Assembly (NCBI RefSeq): GCF_002723955.1
Contig: NZ_BEWN01000001.1
Location: 434,001 to 498,000, forward strand
DNA: 64,000 nucleotides
Direction: 5' to 3'
Origin: Gluconobacter frateurii
GTDB lineage: Bacteria; Pseudomonadota; Alphaproteobacteria; Acetobacterales; Acetobacteraceae
The notes below the pieces were generated by a model that saw only the letters and a list, made by a program, of their open reading frames with translations, was not told the DNA's origin and did not search any database. Position 1 is the first letter of the stretch, and each line of letters opens with the position of its first letter. The position numbers and the translations under genes are program-made. Shown one piece after another: positions 33,872 through 43,417 of this stretch.

Positions 33872-36169
33872 ATGCCTGACGCATCTCCTCCTGTTGAGCG
33901 GACCGCTGTCGCAACGGGAGATTTCAAGCCTTCCATCAGCGGGCTGCTCCGTCGGATCGAAAGTTATGATCCGACAGCCGACCTGTCCCGTGTCGAAGCT
34001 GCCTATGATCTGGCAGCAGATGCTCATAACGAGCAACGCCGGGATAATGGTGATGCTTACATCACGCATCCTATTGCCGTAGCCAATATTCTTGCAGGTT
34101 TCCGGATGGATACAACGTCCATCATCGTTGGCCTGCTGCATGATACGGTTGAAGATACGGGTGTCTCCTGTGCGTCCCTGAAAAACCGCTTTGGCGAGGA
34201 CGTTGCGTCTCTTGTCGACGGCGTGACGAAGCTGACGCGGCTTGAGCTTCAGTCTGACCGGACGAAGCAGGCGGAGAATTTCCGTAAGCTTGTCCTGGCG
34301 ATGTCGCGGGATATCCGGGTCCTGATCGTCAAGCTTGCCGATCGTCTGCACAACATGCGCACGCTGCATTATGTCCAGAGGCTGGATCGACGGCAGCGTA
34401 TCGCCCGTGAAACCATGGATATCTATGCGCCACTGGCCGAGCGCATTGGTATGGACCGGGTCAAGACGGAGCTCCAGAACCTTTCCTTTGCCCAGCTTGA
34501 GCCGGAAGCTGACGCGACCATCCGGGCGCGCCTGAACTTCCTTCGCGGGCAGGGGGCCGATATCATCGAGCATATCCGCAAGGAACTGATTGCTCTGTGT
34601 GCGGAAGCTGGCCTCGACAAGGTAGAAGTGACCGGGCGTGAAAAATCGCCTTTTTCCATCTGGGAAAAAATGCAGCGCCGGAATGTGGCGTTCGAGCAGC
34701 TTTCGGACATCATGGCGTTCCGTCTGCTCGTTCCAACCCGTGATGCCTGCTACATGGCGCTGGGGGCGATCCACGGCGCCTACCCAATGATTGCCGGGCG
34801 TTTCAAGGATTACATCTCTACGCCTAAGGCGAACGGCTACCAGAGCCTTCATACCGGGGTAACGCTGCGGCATCCGCGCAATCAAAAGATCGAAGTTCAG
34901 ATTCGAACGGCCGAAATGCATGACCTCGCCGAAAACGGTGTGGCGTCGCATTGGGCCTATAAAGAAGACGCAACTCCCAGCGAGCGTGAGGCGGCGGCGT
35001 TGTCCTCCGCTTTTGGCGCTGGTAGTCGCAAGCTGCGCTGGGTGCAGGACCTTCTGGAAATTCTGGAAGACAGTCAGGCTCCGGACGAATTCCTCGAAAA
35101 TACCAAGCTTGAACTTTATCAGGACCAGGTTTTCTGCTTCACGCCGAAGGGGCAACTGATTTCCCTGCCGCGTGGCGCAACGCCTGTCGATTTTGCTTAC
35201 GCGGTTCACAGTCAGGTTGGTGATACCTGCGTAGGGGCAAAGGTGAACGGGCGGCTGATGCCGCTGCGTCACGAGCTTCAGAACGGCGACCAGGTCGAGA
35301 TCATGACGGCTCGCGGCGGCACGCCGTCTCCGTCCTGGGAACGGTTCGTCGTCACAGGCAAGGCGCGTGCACGTGTGCGGCGCTTTGTGGCGGCTCAGCA
35401 GCGTCAGGTCCATGTGGACAATGGGCGTGCTGCGATTGCCAAAGCGTTCCGTCAGGAAGGTGTGGACGGTTCCGAAAAGGTGCTGGATGGCATCCTGAAG
35501 GAACTGCGGCAGGCTTCCGTGGAAGATCTGTATGTCGCGGTTGGTAATGGTCAGCTTGGCCCGAAAGATGTGGTCAACACGGCTTATCCGGATCTGCGTC
35601 AGACCGGTCGCGCTCCGCGGATGGTGCCTGGGCTGTCTCCGCGTTTTGGTCAGTCGCTTTTGCTGGGCGCTGGCAATGGCTCTGCGCGACCGGCACCCGT
35701 CCAGTCCACCAATATTCTCACAGGTATTGGATCGGGCATTGCGACGAGTTTCGCCGGATGCTGTCGTCCGCTACCGGGGGATCCCATTGTCGGCATCATT
35801 GCCCAGAGCAAGGGCGTGACCATTCATCGGCGCGGATGCCAGAATCTTTCGAGTTTTGCCGATACGCCGGAACGTTTCATTGAAGTGGACTGGGACTATG
35901 AGGCTCTGGGTCGCCGCAAGGATTCAGTGCCTTATACGGCTCGTCTGTCTGTAATTGCCGCTAATGAGCCGGAGGTTCTGGCAACGCTGACCAATACGGC
36001 GGCCAAGCACAGTGGCAGTGTCGTTAACCTGAAGATCGTGAATCGCCAGCTCGATTTCATGGAGATTCTGGTGGATCTTGAGGTGCGTGATCTGAGGCAT
36101 CTCTCGTCCCTGATTGCTGCCTTCCGGACGGCTGTGGGTGTCATGCAGGTCGAGCGCGCGAAGGGGTGA
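33872..36169 (+). CDS. rsh: Bifunctional (p)ppGpp synthetase/hydrolase (RSH)
   Basis: The stringent-response enzyme that makes and degrades (p)ppGpp, 765 residues from the ATG at 33872 (AGGAG upstream; a GTG three codons earlier is possible). Hydrolase HD domain about 40-190 (HPIAVANIL, LLHDTVEDTG, KLADRLHNMRTL). Synthetase domain about 240-370 (FRLLVPTRDACY, RFKDYISTPKANGYQSLHT; the RFKD form marks bifunctional enzymes). TGS domain about 400-460 (CFTPKGQLISLPRGATPVDF), then a zinc-finger-like CCRPLPGDPI and a C-terminal ACT domain. It sits between rpoZ and acpS. As the only RSH seen here, it is likely the main one. Confidence 0.97.
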   Translation: MPDASPPVERTAVATGDFKPSISGLLRRIESYDPTADLSRVEAAYDLAADAHNEQRRDNGDAYITHPIAVANILAGFRMDTTSIIVGLLHDTVEDTGVSCASLKNRFGEDVASLVDGVTKLTRLELQSDRTKQAENFRKLVLAMSRDIRVLIVKLADRLHNMRTLHYVQRLDRRQRIARETMDIYAPLAERIGMDRVKTELQNLSFAQLEPEADATIRARLNFLRGQGADIIEHIRKELIALCAEAGLDKVEVTGREKSPFSIWEKMQRRNVAFEQLSDIMAFRLLVPTRDACYMALGAIHGAYPMIAGRFKDYISTPKANGYQSLHTGVTLRHPRNQKIEVQIRTAEMHDLAENGVASHWAYKEDATPSEREAAALSSAFGAGSRKLRWVQDLLEILEDSQAPDEFLENTKLELYQDQVFCFTPKGQLISLPRGATPVDFAYAVHSQVGDTCVGAKVNGRLMPLRHELQNGDQVEIMTARGGTPSPSWERFVVTGKARARVRRFVAAQQRQVHVDNGRAAIAKAFRQEGVDGSEKVLDGILKELRQASVEDLYVAVGNGQLGPKDVVNTAYPDLRQTGRAPRMVPGLSPRFGQSLLLGAGNGSARPAPVQSTNILTGIGSGIATSFAGCCRPLPGDPIVGIIAQSKGVTIHRRGCQNLSSFADTPERFIEVDWDYEALGRRKDSVPYTARLSVIAANEPEVLATLTNTAAKHSGSVVNLKIVNRQLDFMEILVDLEVRDLRHLSSLIAAFRTAVGVMQVERAKG

Positions 36170-36173
36170 CGGA

Positions 36174-36578
36174 GTGATTCTTGGCATGGGGACGGACCTG
36201 TGCATGATCTCCCGCATCGAGCGTAGCATTGACCGGTTTGGTGCCCGTTTTCTGGACCGGGTTTTCACGGATGCTGAACGCACTCATGCAGAGCGCTTAT
36301 CAGGTGCTGCTCGCATGGGAAGCTACGCCAAGCGCTGGGCCGCGAAGGAGGCCTGCGTCAAGGCTTTGGGGACGGGGGTTGCTGACGGTGTGCAGCTTCA
36401 GGACATTGGTGTTTTGAATGATGGCAGGGGAGCGCCCAGACTCGTTTTGTCGGGTGGGGCTCGTCTTGCTCTGGAGCGTTTGACGCCTGAAGGATGCCGG
36501 GCGGACGTGCTTGTCAGCCTGACGGATGATCCTCCCTTTGCACTGGCGCAGGTCCTCATTCAGTCTGTTAAGGTTTGA
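36174..36578 (+). CDS. acpS: Holo-[acyl-carrier-protein] synthase
   Basis: Transfers 4'-phosphopantetheine from CoA to acyl carrier protein. It has 134 residues from a GTG at 36174 with AAGGGG eight bases upstream; the frame further up is inside the RSH gene. Motifs: ILGMGTDLCMISRIERSI with the metal-binding Asp, FTDAERTHAERL, and KRWAAKEACVKALGTG with the second metal ligand Glu. It follows the RSH gene with a few bases between and precedes lepB, a standard alphaproteobacterial order. Confidence 0.96.
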   Translation: MILGMGTDLCMISRIERSIDRFGARFLDRVFTDAERTHAERLSGAARMGSYAKRWAAKEACVKALGTGVADGVQLQDIGVLNDGRGAPRLVLSGGARLALERLTPEGCRADVLVSLTDDPPFALAQVLIQSVKV

Positions 36579-36618
36579 AGCGCTCGCCATTGCGGGCAAG
36601 CTGCGTTAAGAGCGTCTC

Positions 36619-37434
36619 ATGACTCAGGAGAAAAGCCCCGTGAAGGGTTCAGAGAAGGCTGGCGTAAAGCCAGCAGCCCGTGAAGAATCTCTGGGCGAGA
36701 CCGTGCGTTGGCTCGCCCTGATGGTGCTGGCAGTTGTGGCTGTGCGTTCTCTGGTGTTCGAACCGTTCAACATTCCGTCCGGTTCCATGATTCCAACCCT
36801 GCAGATCGGGGACTTCGTTTACGTCTCGAAGTTCAGCTACGGCTATTCCCGGTTCTCATTTCCGTTTTCACCAAACCTGTTCAATGGTCGGGTCATGGGG
36901 GCGGAGCCGCATCGTGGGGATGTCGCAGTTTTCCGGTATACGCAGAATACATCCATTGATTACATCAAGCGCATTGTCGGTCTGCCGGGTGATCATATCC
37001 AGATGACGGGCGGCAAGCTCTTCCTGAACGGAATTGAGGTGCCCCGGACGTCTCTTGGTCATTATGAGGTGCTGGACGAGAACAATCGTCTCCTCAGCGG
37101 AGAGCGATATCGTGAAAGCCTGCCGGGAAGTGCGGGGCGTGCGCCTGTCGACCATGACATCCTGAAGCTGACGGACGAGGGTTTTGCCAACGATACGCCT
37201 GAGTACGTTGTGCCGCAGGGGTACTTCTTCGCGATGGGCGATGACCGTGACGATAGCGCCGACAGCCGCTTCCAGGGAGATGGCCCGGACGATCTTGGCT
37301 ATGTGCCGATGCAGAACCTTGTCGGTCGTGCGCCGATGGTCCTGTTCTCAATCGATCTGCGGCATCCGGCGTGGCAGTTCTGGTACTGGCCTGTCGAGAT
37401 CCGCTGGAATCGCTTTCTGCATCCTGTCACATGA
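36619..37434 (+). CDS. lepB: Signal peptidase I
   Basis: Inner-membrane protease that removes signal peptides from Sec- and Tat-exported proteins. The 271 residues have a basic N-terminus, one transmembrane helix (about 28-48) and a periplasmic catalytic domain with the Ser in FNIPSGSMIPTLQIGD (box B), the Lys in YIKRIVGLPGD (box D) and FAMGDDRDDSADSR (box E). Only one clear N-terminal helix is seen. Its TGA overlaps the rnc ATG (ATGA). Confidence 0.97.
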   Translation: MTQEKSPVKGSEKAGVKPAAREESLGETVRWLALMVLAVVAVRSLVFEPFNIPSGSMIPTLQIGDFVYVSKFSYGYSRFSFPFSPNLFNGRVMGAEPHRGDVAVFRYTQNTSIDYIKRIVGLPGDHIQMTGGKLFLNGIEVPRTSLGHYEVLDENNRLLSGERYRESLPGSAGRAPVDHDILKLTDEGFANDTPEYVVPQGYFFAMGDDRDDSADSRFQGDGPDDLGYVPMQNLVGRAPMVLFSIDLRHPAWQFWYWPVEIRWNRFLHPVT

Positions 37435-38165
37435 AGCTGTCACAGGAAGAGGCCATGGAGGCCATGGAGCAGGCACTCGGCCATCGTTTTGCAAACCGGG
37501 ATCTGCTTCTGGAGGCGTTGACGCATCGCTCGGCGGTCAGTGGGCGTGATCCTCGCAAAGGGAAGCGTGCTCAGGGGCCGAAGGGGACTGGTTCGAACGA
37601 GCGGCTTGAATTTATTGGGGATCGCGTTCTGGGCCTGCTGATGGCGGAATGGCTCTTTGAGCAGTATCCGCTGGAGCAGGAAGGGGCGCTTGGTCCCAGG
37701 CATGCGCATCTGGTGTCACGGCCTGTTCTGGCAGAGATTGCTGACGATATCAGACTGTCATCGGCGCTGAGAATTTCCCCTCATGAAGAGGCTGCGGGAA
37801 TTCGGCGTCTGTCCAGTATCCGTGCGGACGCAATGGAAGCCCTTCTGGGGGCGCTCTATCTGGATGCAGGGCTGGAGCCGGCACGTCAGGTTGTTCGCAA
37901 GCAGTGGGGAAGCCGGATTGATAATCAGGCCCGTCCTCACAAGGAGCCGAAGACCCTGCTGCAGGAATACCTTTTGTCGCAAGGGTTGCCGCTCCCGAAA
38001 TATGAGCTTCTCGCTGCTGAAGGGCCGTCTCATGCGCCGGTTTTTCGCGTCGCTGTTCAGGCCCGGGGTCTGACGGGGCGTGGGGAAGCGGGAAGCAAGC
38101 GCGTGGCGGAAAGTGCCGCTGCGATCGATCTTCTGAAACTTCTTGGTCAAGACGTGGCGTCGTGA
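37431..38165 (+). CDS. rnc: Ribonuclease III
   Basis: Double-strand-specific endoribonuclease that processes rRNA precursors and some mRNAs. It has 244 residues. The RNase III domain (about 1-160) carries the signature NERLEFIGDRVLGL, including the catalytic acids, and DAMEALLGALYLDAG. A double-stranded-RNA-binding domain follows (about 165-240, DPKTLLQEYL-like EPKTLLQEYLLSQG, then KRVAESAAAIDLL). The ATG overlaps the lepB stop; era begins 25 bases after its end, the widespread rnc-era pairing. Confidence 0.97.
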   Translation: MKLSQEEAMEAMEQALGHRFANRDLLLEALTHRSAVSGRDPRKGKRAQGPKGTGSNERLEFIGDRVLGLLMAEWLFEQYPLEQEGALGPRHAHLVSRPVLAEIADDIRLSSALRISPHEEAAGIRRLSSIRADAMEALLGALYLDAGLEPARQVVRKQWGSRIDNQARPHKEPKTLLQEYLLSQGLPLPKYELLAAEGPSHAPVFRVAVQARGLTGRGEAGSKRVAESAAAIDLLKLLGQDVAS

Positions 38166-38190
38166 GGCGCATGTGGAAAAGGATAGGAAC

Positions 38191-39078
38191 ATGACCACAC
38201 GCTGCGGTTTCGTCGCCCTTGTCGGGGCGCCGAATGCTGGAAAATCAACTCTGCTGAACCGGATTGCCGGGGCGAAGCTCTCCATTGTCAGTCCCAAGGC
38301 GCAGACAACGCGCTTTCGGACGCTGGGGATCGTGGTTCATCAGGACGCCCAGATCATCCTCGTTGACCTGCCGGGTATCTTCAAGCCGCGCCGTCGCCTG
38401 GATCGGGCGATGGTGAACGCCGCTTGGACGGGTTCGCAGGATGCTGATCTCACGCTTCTGCTGATTGATGCGAAAGCGGGTCTGCGCGAAGACGTCCGGG
38501 AGATCATCGCCAAGCTGGCTGAGGGCAATAAGAAGATCTGGCTTGTTCTGAACAAGACGGATCTGGTCAGTGCAGAGGAGCTTCTGCCCCTCACGCAGGA
38601 AGTCAGCGGTCTGCTGACTGTTGAGCATGTGTTCATGCTGAGCGCGCGTTCCGGCGATGGTGTTGAAGATCTGATGAACCATCTGGCGCGTGAGTTGCCG
38701 GAGGGGCCTTATCTTTACCCGGAAGACGACCTGACGGATCTGCCTGACCGCCTGCTGGCCGCGGAACTGGTTCGGGAACAGATTTTCATGCAGACGCATG
38801 AGGAAATCCCCTATCAGGCAACAGTCGAGACTGAGAGCTTCAAAGAGCGCCCTGATGGCTCAGTGCGCATCGAGGTAACGATTTATGTGTCTCGCCCGGG
38901 CCATAAGGCCATTCTGATCGGCGAAGGTGGCCACAAGATCAAGTCCATTGGCGCTCGCGCCCGTATGGAGCTTCAGGGATTGTTGGAGCGGCCCTGCCAT
39001 CTTTTCCTGAACGTGAAGGAGCGTGCAGGGTGGGATGAGGAAAAAGCCCGTTTGAGAGCAATCGGTCTGGAAGAGTAA
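38191..39078 (+). CDS. era: GTPase Era
   Basis: GTPase that binds the 3' end of 16S rRNA and is needed for 30S maturation. It has 295 residues. The G domain has GAPNAGKSTLLNR (P-loop), QTTRFRTLGI, VDLPGIF and LNKTDLV. The C-terminal KH domain has AILIGEGGHKIKSIGARAR. I chose the ATG at 38191 (AAAAGGA upstream); the frame extends back into rnc without meaning. It is the last gene of the rpoZ-era block before a 126-base gap. Confidence 0.97.
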   Translation: MTTRCGFVALVGAPNAGKSTLLNRIAGAKLSIVSPKAQTTRFRTLGIVVHQDAQIILVDLPGIFKPRRRLDRAMVNAAWTGSQDADLTLLLIDAKAGLREDVREIIAKLAEGNKKIWLVLNKTDLVSAEELLPLTQEVSGLLTVEHVFMLSARSGDGVEDLMNHLARELPEGPYLYPEDDLTDLPDRLLAAELVREQIFMQTHEEIPYQATVETESFKERPDGSVRIEVTIYVSRPGHKAILIGEGGHKIKSIGARARMELQGLLERPCHLFLNVKERAGWDEEKARLRAIGLEE

Positions 39079-39135
39079 AACGAGCGTCTGTCTGAGGGCG
39101 TAGGGCGTCTTGTGACGTCTCTCCTCTGACATCGC

Positions 39136-39164
39136 TTGTTCCCAGCCGTGTGCGTCTGTATGAA
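39136..39164 (+). promoter_or_regulatory. Candidate pyrH promoter
   Basis: TTGTTC (39136-39141) and TATGAA (39159-39164) are 17 bases apart in the 126-base gap between era and pyrH, about 35 bases before the pyrH start. The hexamers are only partial matches; the position is the main argument. Confidence 0.3.
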
Positions 39165-39204
39165 CAGGCGCAAAGTCACCATAATCCAGCAAGAGACGGG
39201 CACG

Positions 39205-39942
39205 ATGACCGACAAACGAGAAGAAAGCCCCTCCTACAAGCGCGTTCTGCTCAAAGTGTCCGGCGAGGCACTGATGGGCAAGGGCTCCGGTGGAGTGGAC
39301 CCGGAAATGGTGGATATGGTTGCCGCCGATATTGCTGCGGTTGTGGCATCCGGCGTGCAGGTGTGCCTGGTTGTCGGTGGCGGTAACATTTTCCGCGGCC
39401 TGTCCGCCGCAGCGCGTGGCATGGATCGTGCGCAGGGTGATTATGCCGGTATGCTCGCAACCGTCATTAACGCACTGATGCTTCAGAATGGTCTGGAGCG
39501 TCAGGGGCTTGAGACGCGTGTCATGACCGCCATTCAGATGGCGGCGATTGCCGAGCCGTACATCCGTCGTCGTGCCGTTCGTCACATGGAGAAGGGGCGG
39601 GTCGTTATTTTCGCTGCAGGAACGGGCAATCCGTTCTTCACGACCGATACGGCTGCAGCCCTGCGTGCCAACGAAATGGAATGTGATGCTCTGTTCAAGG
39701 GCACGCAGGTTGACGGAATTTATTCCGATGACCCGCGTCGCAACCCGGATGCTGTGCGTTATGACCAGTTGACCTACATGGACGTTCTGGCCCGGCAGTT
39801 GAATGTCATGGATGCGGCGGCCATCAGCCTTGCCCGTGAAAATAAATTGCCGATTGTGGTCTTTAACATGCATGCTCCGGGCGCATTTGCCGCCGTCGTG
39901 CGTGGTGAAGGCCGCTTTACGCGGGTCATCGAGGCTGGCTGA
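39205..39942 (+). CDS. pyrH: Uridylate kinase
   Basis: Amino-acid-kinase-fold enzyme phosphorylating UMP to UDP for nucleotide and envelope precursor synthesis. It has 245 residues from the ATG at 39205. Motifs: [40 protein letters not shown] and [14 protein letters not shown]. It opens the pyrH-frr-uppS-cdsA-dxr-rseP-bamA-skp-lpxD-fabZ-lpxA-lpxI cluster. The longer frame from 39136 only adds leader sequence. Confidence 0.98.
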   Translation: MTDKREESPSYKRVLLKVSGEALMGKGSGGVDPEMVDMVAADIAAVVASGVQVCLVVGGGNIFRGLSAAARGMDRAQGDYAGMLATVINALMLQNGLERQGLETRVMTAIQMAAIAEPYIRRRAVRHMEKGRVVIFAAGTGNPFFTTDTAAALRANEMECDALFKGTQVDGIYSDDPRRNPDAVRYDQLTYMDVLARQLNVMDAAAISLARENKLPIVVFNMHAPGAFAAVVRGEGRFTRVIEAG

Positions 39943-40013
39943 AAGCCTCATTTTCAACGAACCTTTCAGGATAAACTCCTGAACCTTACGTCGATTTTGC
40001 AAAGGAACAGCTT

Positions 40014-40580
40014 ATGCCTGCTGACCTGAAAGACCTGATAGACGATCTTACGCGCCGTATGGACGGTGCGATTGAGAGTCTTCGTCGTGATCTCTCTGGC
40101 CTCCGTTCCGGCCGTGCGAGCCCGAACCTGCTGGAGCCTGTTCGTGTCGAGGCCTACGGCTCCGAAGTGCCCTTGTCCCAGGTTGGCTCCATTGCCGTTC
40201 CTGAAGCGCGTATGCTGACGGTTTCTGTCTGGGATCGGACGGTGGTGGGCGCTGTTGAGCGTGCCATTCGTGATAGTGGTCTAGGTCTGAATCCGGCTGC
40301 TGACGGACAGACCATTCGCGTGCCGATTCCTGTGCTGACGGAAGAGCGCCGTAACGAGCTTGCCCGTGCAGCCAATCGCTACGCTGAGAATGGCAAAATC
40401 GCTATTCGTGGCGTCCGTCGTGACGGCATGGAGCAGGCAAAGGCGCTCGAAAAGAAGGGTGAAATCAGCCAGGACGATCTGAAGACCTGGTCTGATTCCA
40501 TTCAGAAACTGACGGATCAGTACGTCAAGAAAGTTGATGATACGCTCGCGGATAAAGAACGCGAGATCAAGCAGGTCTGA
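40014..40580 (+). CDS. frr: Ribosome recycling factor
   Basis: Splits post-termination ribosomes together with EF-G. The 188 residues have the family start ([20 protein letters not shown]), the hinge [12 protein letters not shown], the highly conserved LTVSVWDR segment, and [14 protein letters not shown] leading to the long C-terminal helix ending [19 protein letters not shown] precedes the ATG. It follows pyrH with 71 bases between. Confidence 0.98.
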   Translation: MPADLKDLIDDLTRRMDGAIESLRRDLSGLRSGRASPNLLEPVRVEAYGSEVPLSQVGSIAVPEARMLTVSVWDRTVVGAVERAIRDSGLGLNPAADGQTIRVPIPVLTEERRNELARAANRYAENGKIAIRGVRRDGMEQAKALEKKGEISQDDLKTWSDSIQKLTDQYVKKVDDTLADKEREIKQV

Positions 40581-40588
40581 CCTTTCTC

Positions 40589-41356
40589 TTGACGATCGGA
40601 TCCGTACCTAAACCCAGTGTGGCTGCTCCTTTACCTTCTCACGAGGAAAGGGGTGCCGTTCCTGTGCATGTCGCCATGATCATGGACGGCAATGGCCGAT
40701 GGGCACGCTCGCGTAGCCTGCCGGTCGTGGCCGGGCACCGGAAAGGGGCGGAGTCCGTGCAGGGTTGTGTCAAGTCCGCCATTCGGCAGGGCGTTCGTTA
40801 CCTGACGCTCTATGCTTTTTCTTCGGAAAACTGGCGACGTTCTGCGGAAGAGATCGGTGATCTGACCTCTCTTTTGCGCTTCTATCTGCGTCATAAGCTC
40901 AATGAGCTGCATGAGCAGGGCGTGCGGCTGAGAGTGATTGGCGAGCCTGAGCGCTTTGAGGGTGCTTTACGCGAGGAACTGAGGCGCGCTGAAGCCAAGA
41001 CTTTCAATAACACGACGCTGACACTAACGCTGGCTCTGTCCTATGGTGGTCGTGCTGATATTGCGCAGGCTGCACGGCGGCTTGCCGATCAGGTTGCGCG
41101 AGGAGAGCTGGCACCTTCGGAAATTACTGAAGAGCGGCTGGCGAGTACCCTCCAGACCTCGGATATGCCAGACCCCGATCTGGTTATTCGGACAAGCGGT
41201 GAGTGCCGCCTTTCCAATTTTCTGCTTTGGCAGAGTGCTTACGCAGAGCTGGTCTTCATGGATGTTCTGTGGCCGGACTTCGGTGAGGCTGAATTTCTTC
41301 AGGCGCTGTCTCATTTTGCTGGCCGTCAGCGGCGTTTTGGTGGCCGACCGGCATGA
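40589..41356 (+). CDS. uppS: Undecaprenyl pyrophosphate synthase
   Basis: Cis-prenyltransferase making the C55 lipid carrier for peptidoglycan and lipopolysaccharide. It has 255 residues from a TTG at 40589; a GTG at 40664 with GAGGAAAGGGG upstream is an attractive alternative that still keeps the catalytic Asp in MIMDGNGRWARS. Further motifs are GHRKGAESV, YLTLYAFSSENWRR and DPDLVIRTSGECRLSNFLLWQ. Its stop overlaps the cdsA start (ATGA). Confidence 0.96.
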   Translation: MTIGSVPKPSVAAPLPSHEERGAVPVHVAMIMDGNGRWARSRSLPVVAGHRKGAESVQGCVKSAIRQGVRYLTLYAFSSENWRRSAEEIGDLTSLLRFYLRHKLNELHEQGVRLRVIGEPERFEGALREELRRAEAKTFNNTTLTLTLALSYGGRADIAQAARRLADQVARGELAPSEITEERLASTLQTSDMPDPDLVIRTSGECRLSNFLLWQSAYAELVFMDVLWPDFGEAEFLQALSHFAGRQRRFGGRPA

Positions 41357-42201
41357 GTGGCTCGTCCCGCTGGTCTGATTTGAAGCTGCGGCTGTCATCG
41401 GCTGTTATTCTGGTTGCTGTGGCCGGGATCTGCCTTTGGCAGGGTGGCATGATTTATAATGCACTCATTCTGCTGGCGATGTTCGGGCTGGTTTGGGAAG
41501 GGGAAACCCTAATCCGCCAGCCTCTGCCGACATGGCGCGGTATTCTGCTCCTTTTCTGGCCGCTTGTCTCGGGCGTTGCCGCATTGCGGGGTGAGTGGAG
41601 TGGTGCGTTCTGGATGGTCTGGCCAAGTCTTGTTTTTGGTGTGCCAGCCTGTCTTCCGGTGATCGTATCGATCCTGGGCGGACTTTCGCTGCTTTGGCTT
41701 CGCCATCTGCCTGCGGGTTTTGAGAGCGTTCTGTTCGTTTTGTGCGTTGTAATCGCCAGCGACAGCTTTGCGTATCTTTTTGGACGTGTCTTTGGCGGCC
41801 CAAAGCTTGCACCCTCCATTTCGCCTGGGAAAACACGTTCAGGCGCGATCGGGGGGCTGGTGGGGGCCTCCCTGGCTGGTGGGGCGGTAGCGTGGTTTTC
41901 TGGCTTGGGATTTGTTGGTGGCGGCCTGATCTGGGGTGCTGTGCTGGGAATTTTTTCCCAGAGTGGCGACCTGATCGAAAGCGCGGCCAAACGTCGCCTC
42001 GGCGTTAAGGATTCCGGCACCCTTATTCCAGGCCATGGCGGTTTGCTGGACCGGTTTGACGGCCTTCTGGCGGCGGCGCCGCTAGCCGCTCTTCTTTCTC
42101 TGGCAGCTTTCGGACAGGTGTTCTGGTCTGTCACTCCTGCGGATCTGGTAGGCGGGTCTGCACATCATACCATTCCTCAGGGGAGTTCTTCTCATGACTG
42201 A
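41353..42201 (+). CDS. cdsA: Phosphatidate cytidylyltransferase
   Basis: Integral membrane enzyme forming CDP-diacylglycerol, the precursor of phospholipids. The 282 residues have about seven hydrophobic segments and the C-terminal signature SPGKTRSGAIGG followed by SQSGDLIESAAKRRLGVKDS and IPGHGGLLDRFDGL. The ATG overlaps the uppS stop and the last eight bases overlap dxr, showing tight coupling in the envelope operon. Confidence 0.96.
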   Translation: MSGSSRWSDLKLRLSSAVILVAVAGICLWQGGMIYNALILLAMFGLVWEGETLIRQPLPTWRGILLLFWPLVSGVAALRGEWSGAFWMVWPSLVFGVPACLPVIVSILGGLSLLWLRHLPAGFESVLFVLCVVIASDSFAYLFGRVFGGPKLAPSISPGKTRSGAIGGLVGASLAGGAVAWFSGLGFVGGGLIWGAVLGIFSQSGDLIESAAKRRLGVKDSGTLIPGHGGLLDRFDGLLAAAPLAALLSLAAFGQVFWSVTPADLVGGSAHHTIPQGSSSHD

Positions 42202-43417
42202 CGGTTCTGTGGCCAAGCCTCGCCGGATCAGTGTTCTCGGCAGTACGGGCAGTATCGGTACGTCAACGGTTGATCTGCTCAAGCGTATGGCAGCGGATAT
42301 TGAGGTTCGTGCTCTGGTGGGTGGCCGCAATGTTGCACTGCTGGCAGAGCAGGCTCGCGAATTGTGTGCGGAAATCGCTGTCATTCATGATGAAAGCCTG
42401 CATGAGGAATTGAAAGCCCGGTTGGCTGGCAGTGGCATTCGGACCGCTGCGGGGCGTCAGGCTGTCATTGAAGCCGGTGCCATGGAAGCTGACTGGACGA
42501 TGGCAGCCATTACGGGTGCAGCAGGGCTGGAGCCTACGCTCGCCGCGGCCCGCAACGGCTACGCAATCGCCTTGGCGAACAAGGAAGCGCTTGTGTGTGC
42601 TGGCGATGTTATGCTTCGCGCTGTCGGTGAAGCTGGGGCGACGCTGCTGCCGGTGGATTCAGAGCACAATGCCATTGCACAGGCCCTTGGCGGCTGCGAC
42701 ATGAGCACGGTCGAGAAGATTGTCCTGACAGCATCTGGCGGCCCGTTTCGTCAGTCTTCCTTGGAAGACATGCGTGCGGCTACCCCAGAAAAGGCCCTGA
42801 AGCATCCGACATGGACAATGGGTGCCAAGATCACGATTGACTCCGCCTCGATGGCGAACAAGGGCCTTGAAGTAATTGAAGCGGCTCGTCTGTTCGGCCT
42901 GACTGAAGACCGGATTGACGTGCTGGTGCATCCGCAGTCTGTGGTTCATGGGCTGGTACAGTTCCGGGACGGCAGTCTCGTCGCTCAGATGGGCTCGGCA
43001 GACATGCGTATTCCTATTGCGCACACCTTGGCATGGCCGCAGCGCATGGAAACACCCTGTCAGAGGCTGGATCTTGCAGCATTTGGACGTCTGGATTTCG
43101 AAGCGCCGGATGAGATGCGTTTTGTTCCACTGCGGCTGGCGAGACAGGTGCTGAGGGCAGGGGGGGCGGCTCCCGCGGTCTTCTCAGCGGCTAATGAAAT
43201 TGCCGTTGATGCTTTTCTGAACCGCCGGATCGGTTTTCTTGGTATTGGTGAGACGATCGATAGTGCTCTTCAGGCCATGACCGAAAATCCTGAGCTGACG
43301 ACACTGGATGAAGTCCTGGAATGGGATGCCCGTGGTCGCGCGCTTGCCGAGGAGCATATTCTTCGGGAAAGCGGCCGTCTGCGGAATACAGCGAGCGAGA
43401 ATGCCCTGCATGCATGA
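42194..43417 (+). CDS. dxr: 1-deoxy-D-xylulose 5-phosphate reductoisomerase
   Basis: Second step of the MEP isoprenoid pathway, making 2-C-methyl-D-erythritol 4-phosphate, which feeds UppS. It has 407 residues. The NADPH motif is VLGSTGSIGTSTVDLL; further motifs are LANKEALVCAGD, PVDSEHNAIAQ (metal ligands), TASGGPFR and MGAKITIDSASMANKGLEVIE. It overlaps cdsA by eight bases and rseP by eight bases. Confidence 0.98.
   Translation: MTDGSVAKPRRISVLGSTGSIGTSTVDLLKRMAADIEVRALVGGRNVALLAEQARELCAEIAVIHDESLHEELKARLAGSGIRTAAGRQAVIEAGAMEADWTMAAITGAAGLEPTLAAARNGYAIALANKEALVCAGDVMLRAVGEAGATLLPVDSEHNAIAQALGGCDMSTVEKIVLTASGGPFRQSSLEDMRAATPEKALKHPTWTMGAKITIDSASMANKGLEVIEAARLFGLTEDRIDVLVHPQSVVHGLVQFRDGSLVAQMGSADMRIPIAHTLAWPQRMETPCQRLDLAAFGRLDFEAPDEMRFVPLRLARQVLRAGGAAPAVFSAANEIAVDAFLNRRIGFLGIGETIDSALQAMTENPELTTLDEVLEWDARGRALAEEHILRESGRLRNTASENALHA

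Noticed and set aside
33845-35413. 522-codon minus-strand frame
   Set aside because: Lies entirely antisense to the RSH gene, whose domains are intact; composition follows the mirrored codon bias. Shadow frame.
38860-40002. 380-codon minus-strand frame
   Set aside because: Antisense to era and pyrH, spanning the gap between them; no protein-like motifs.
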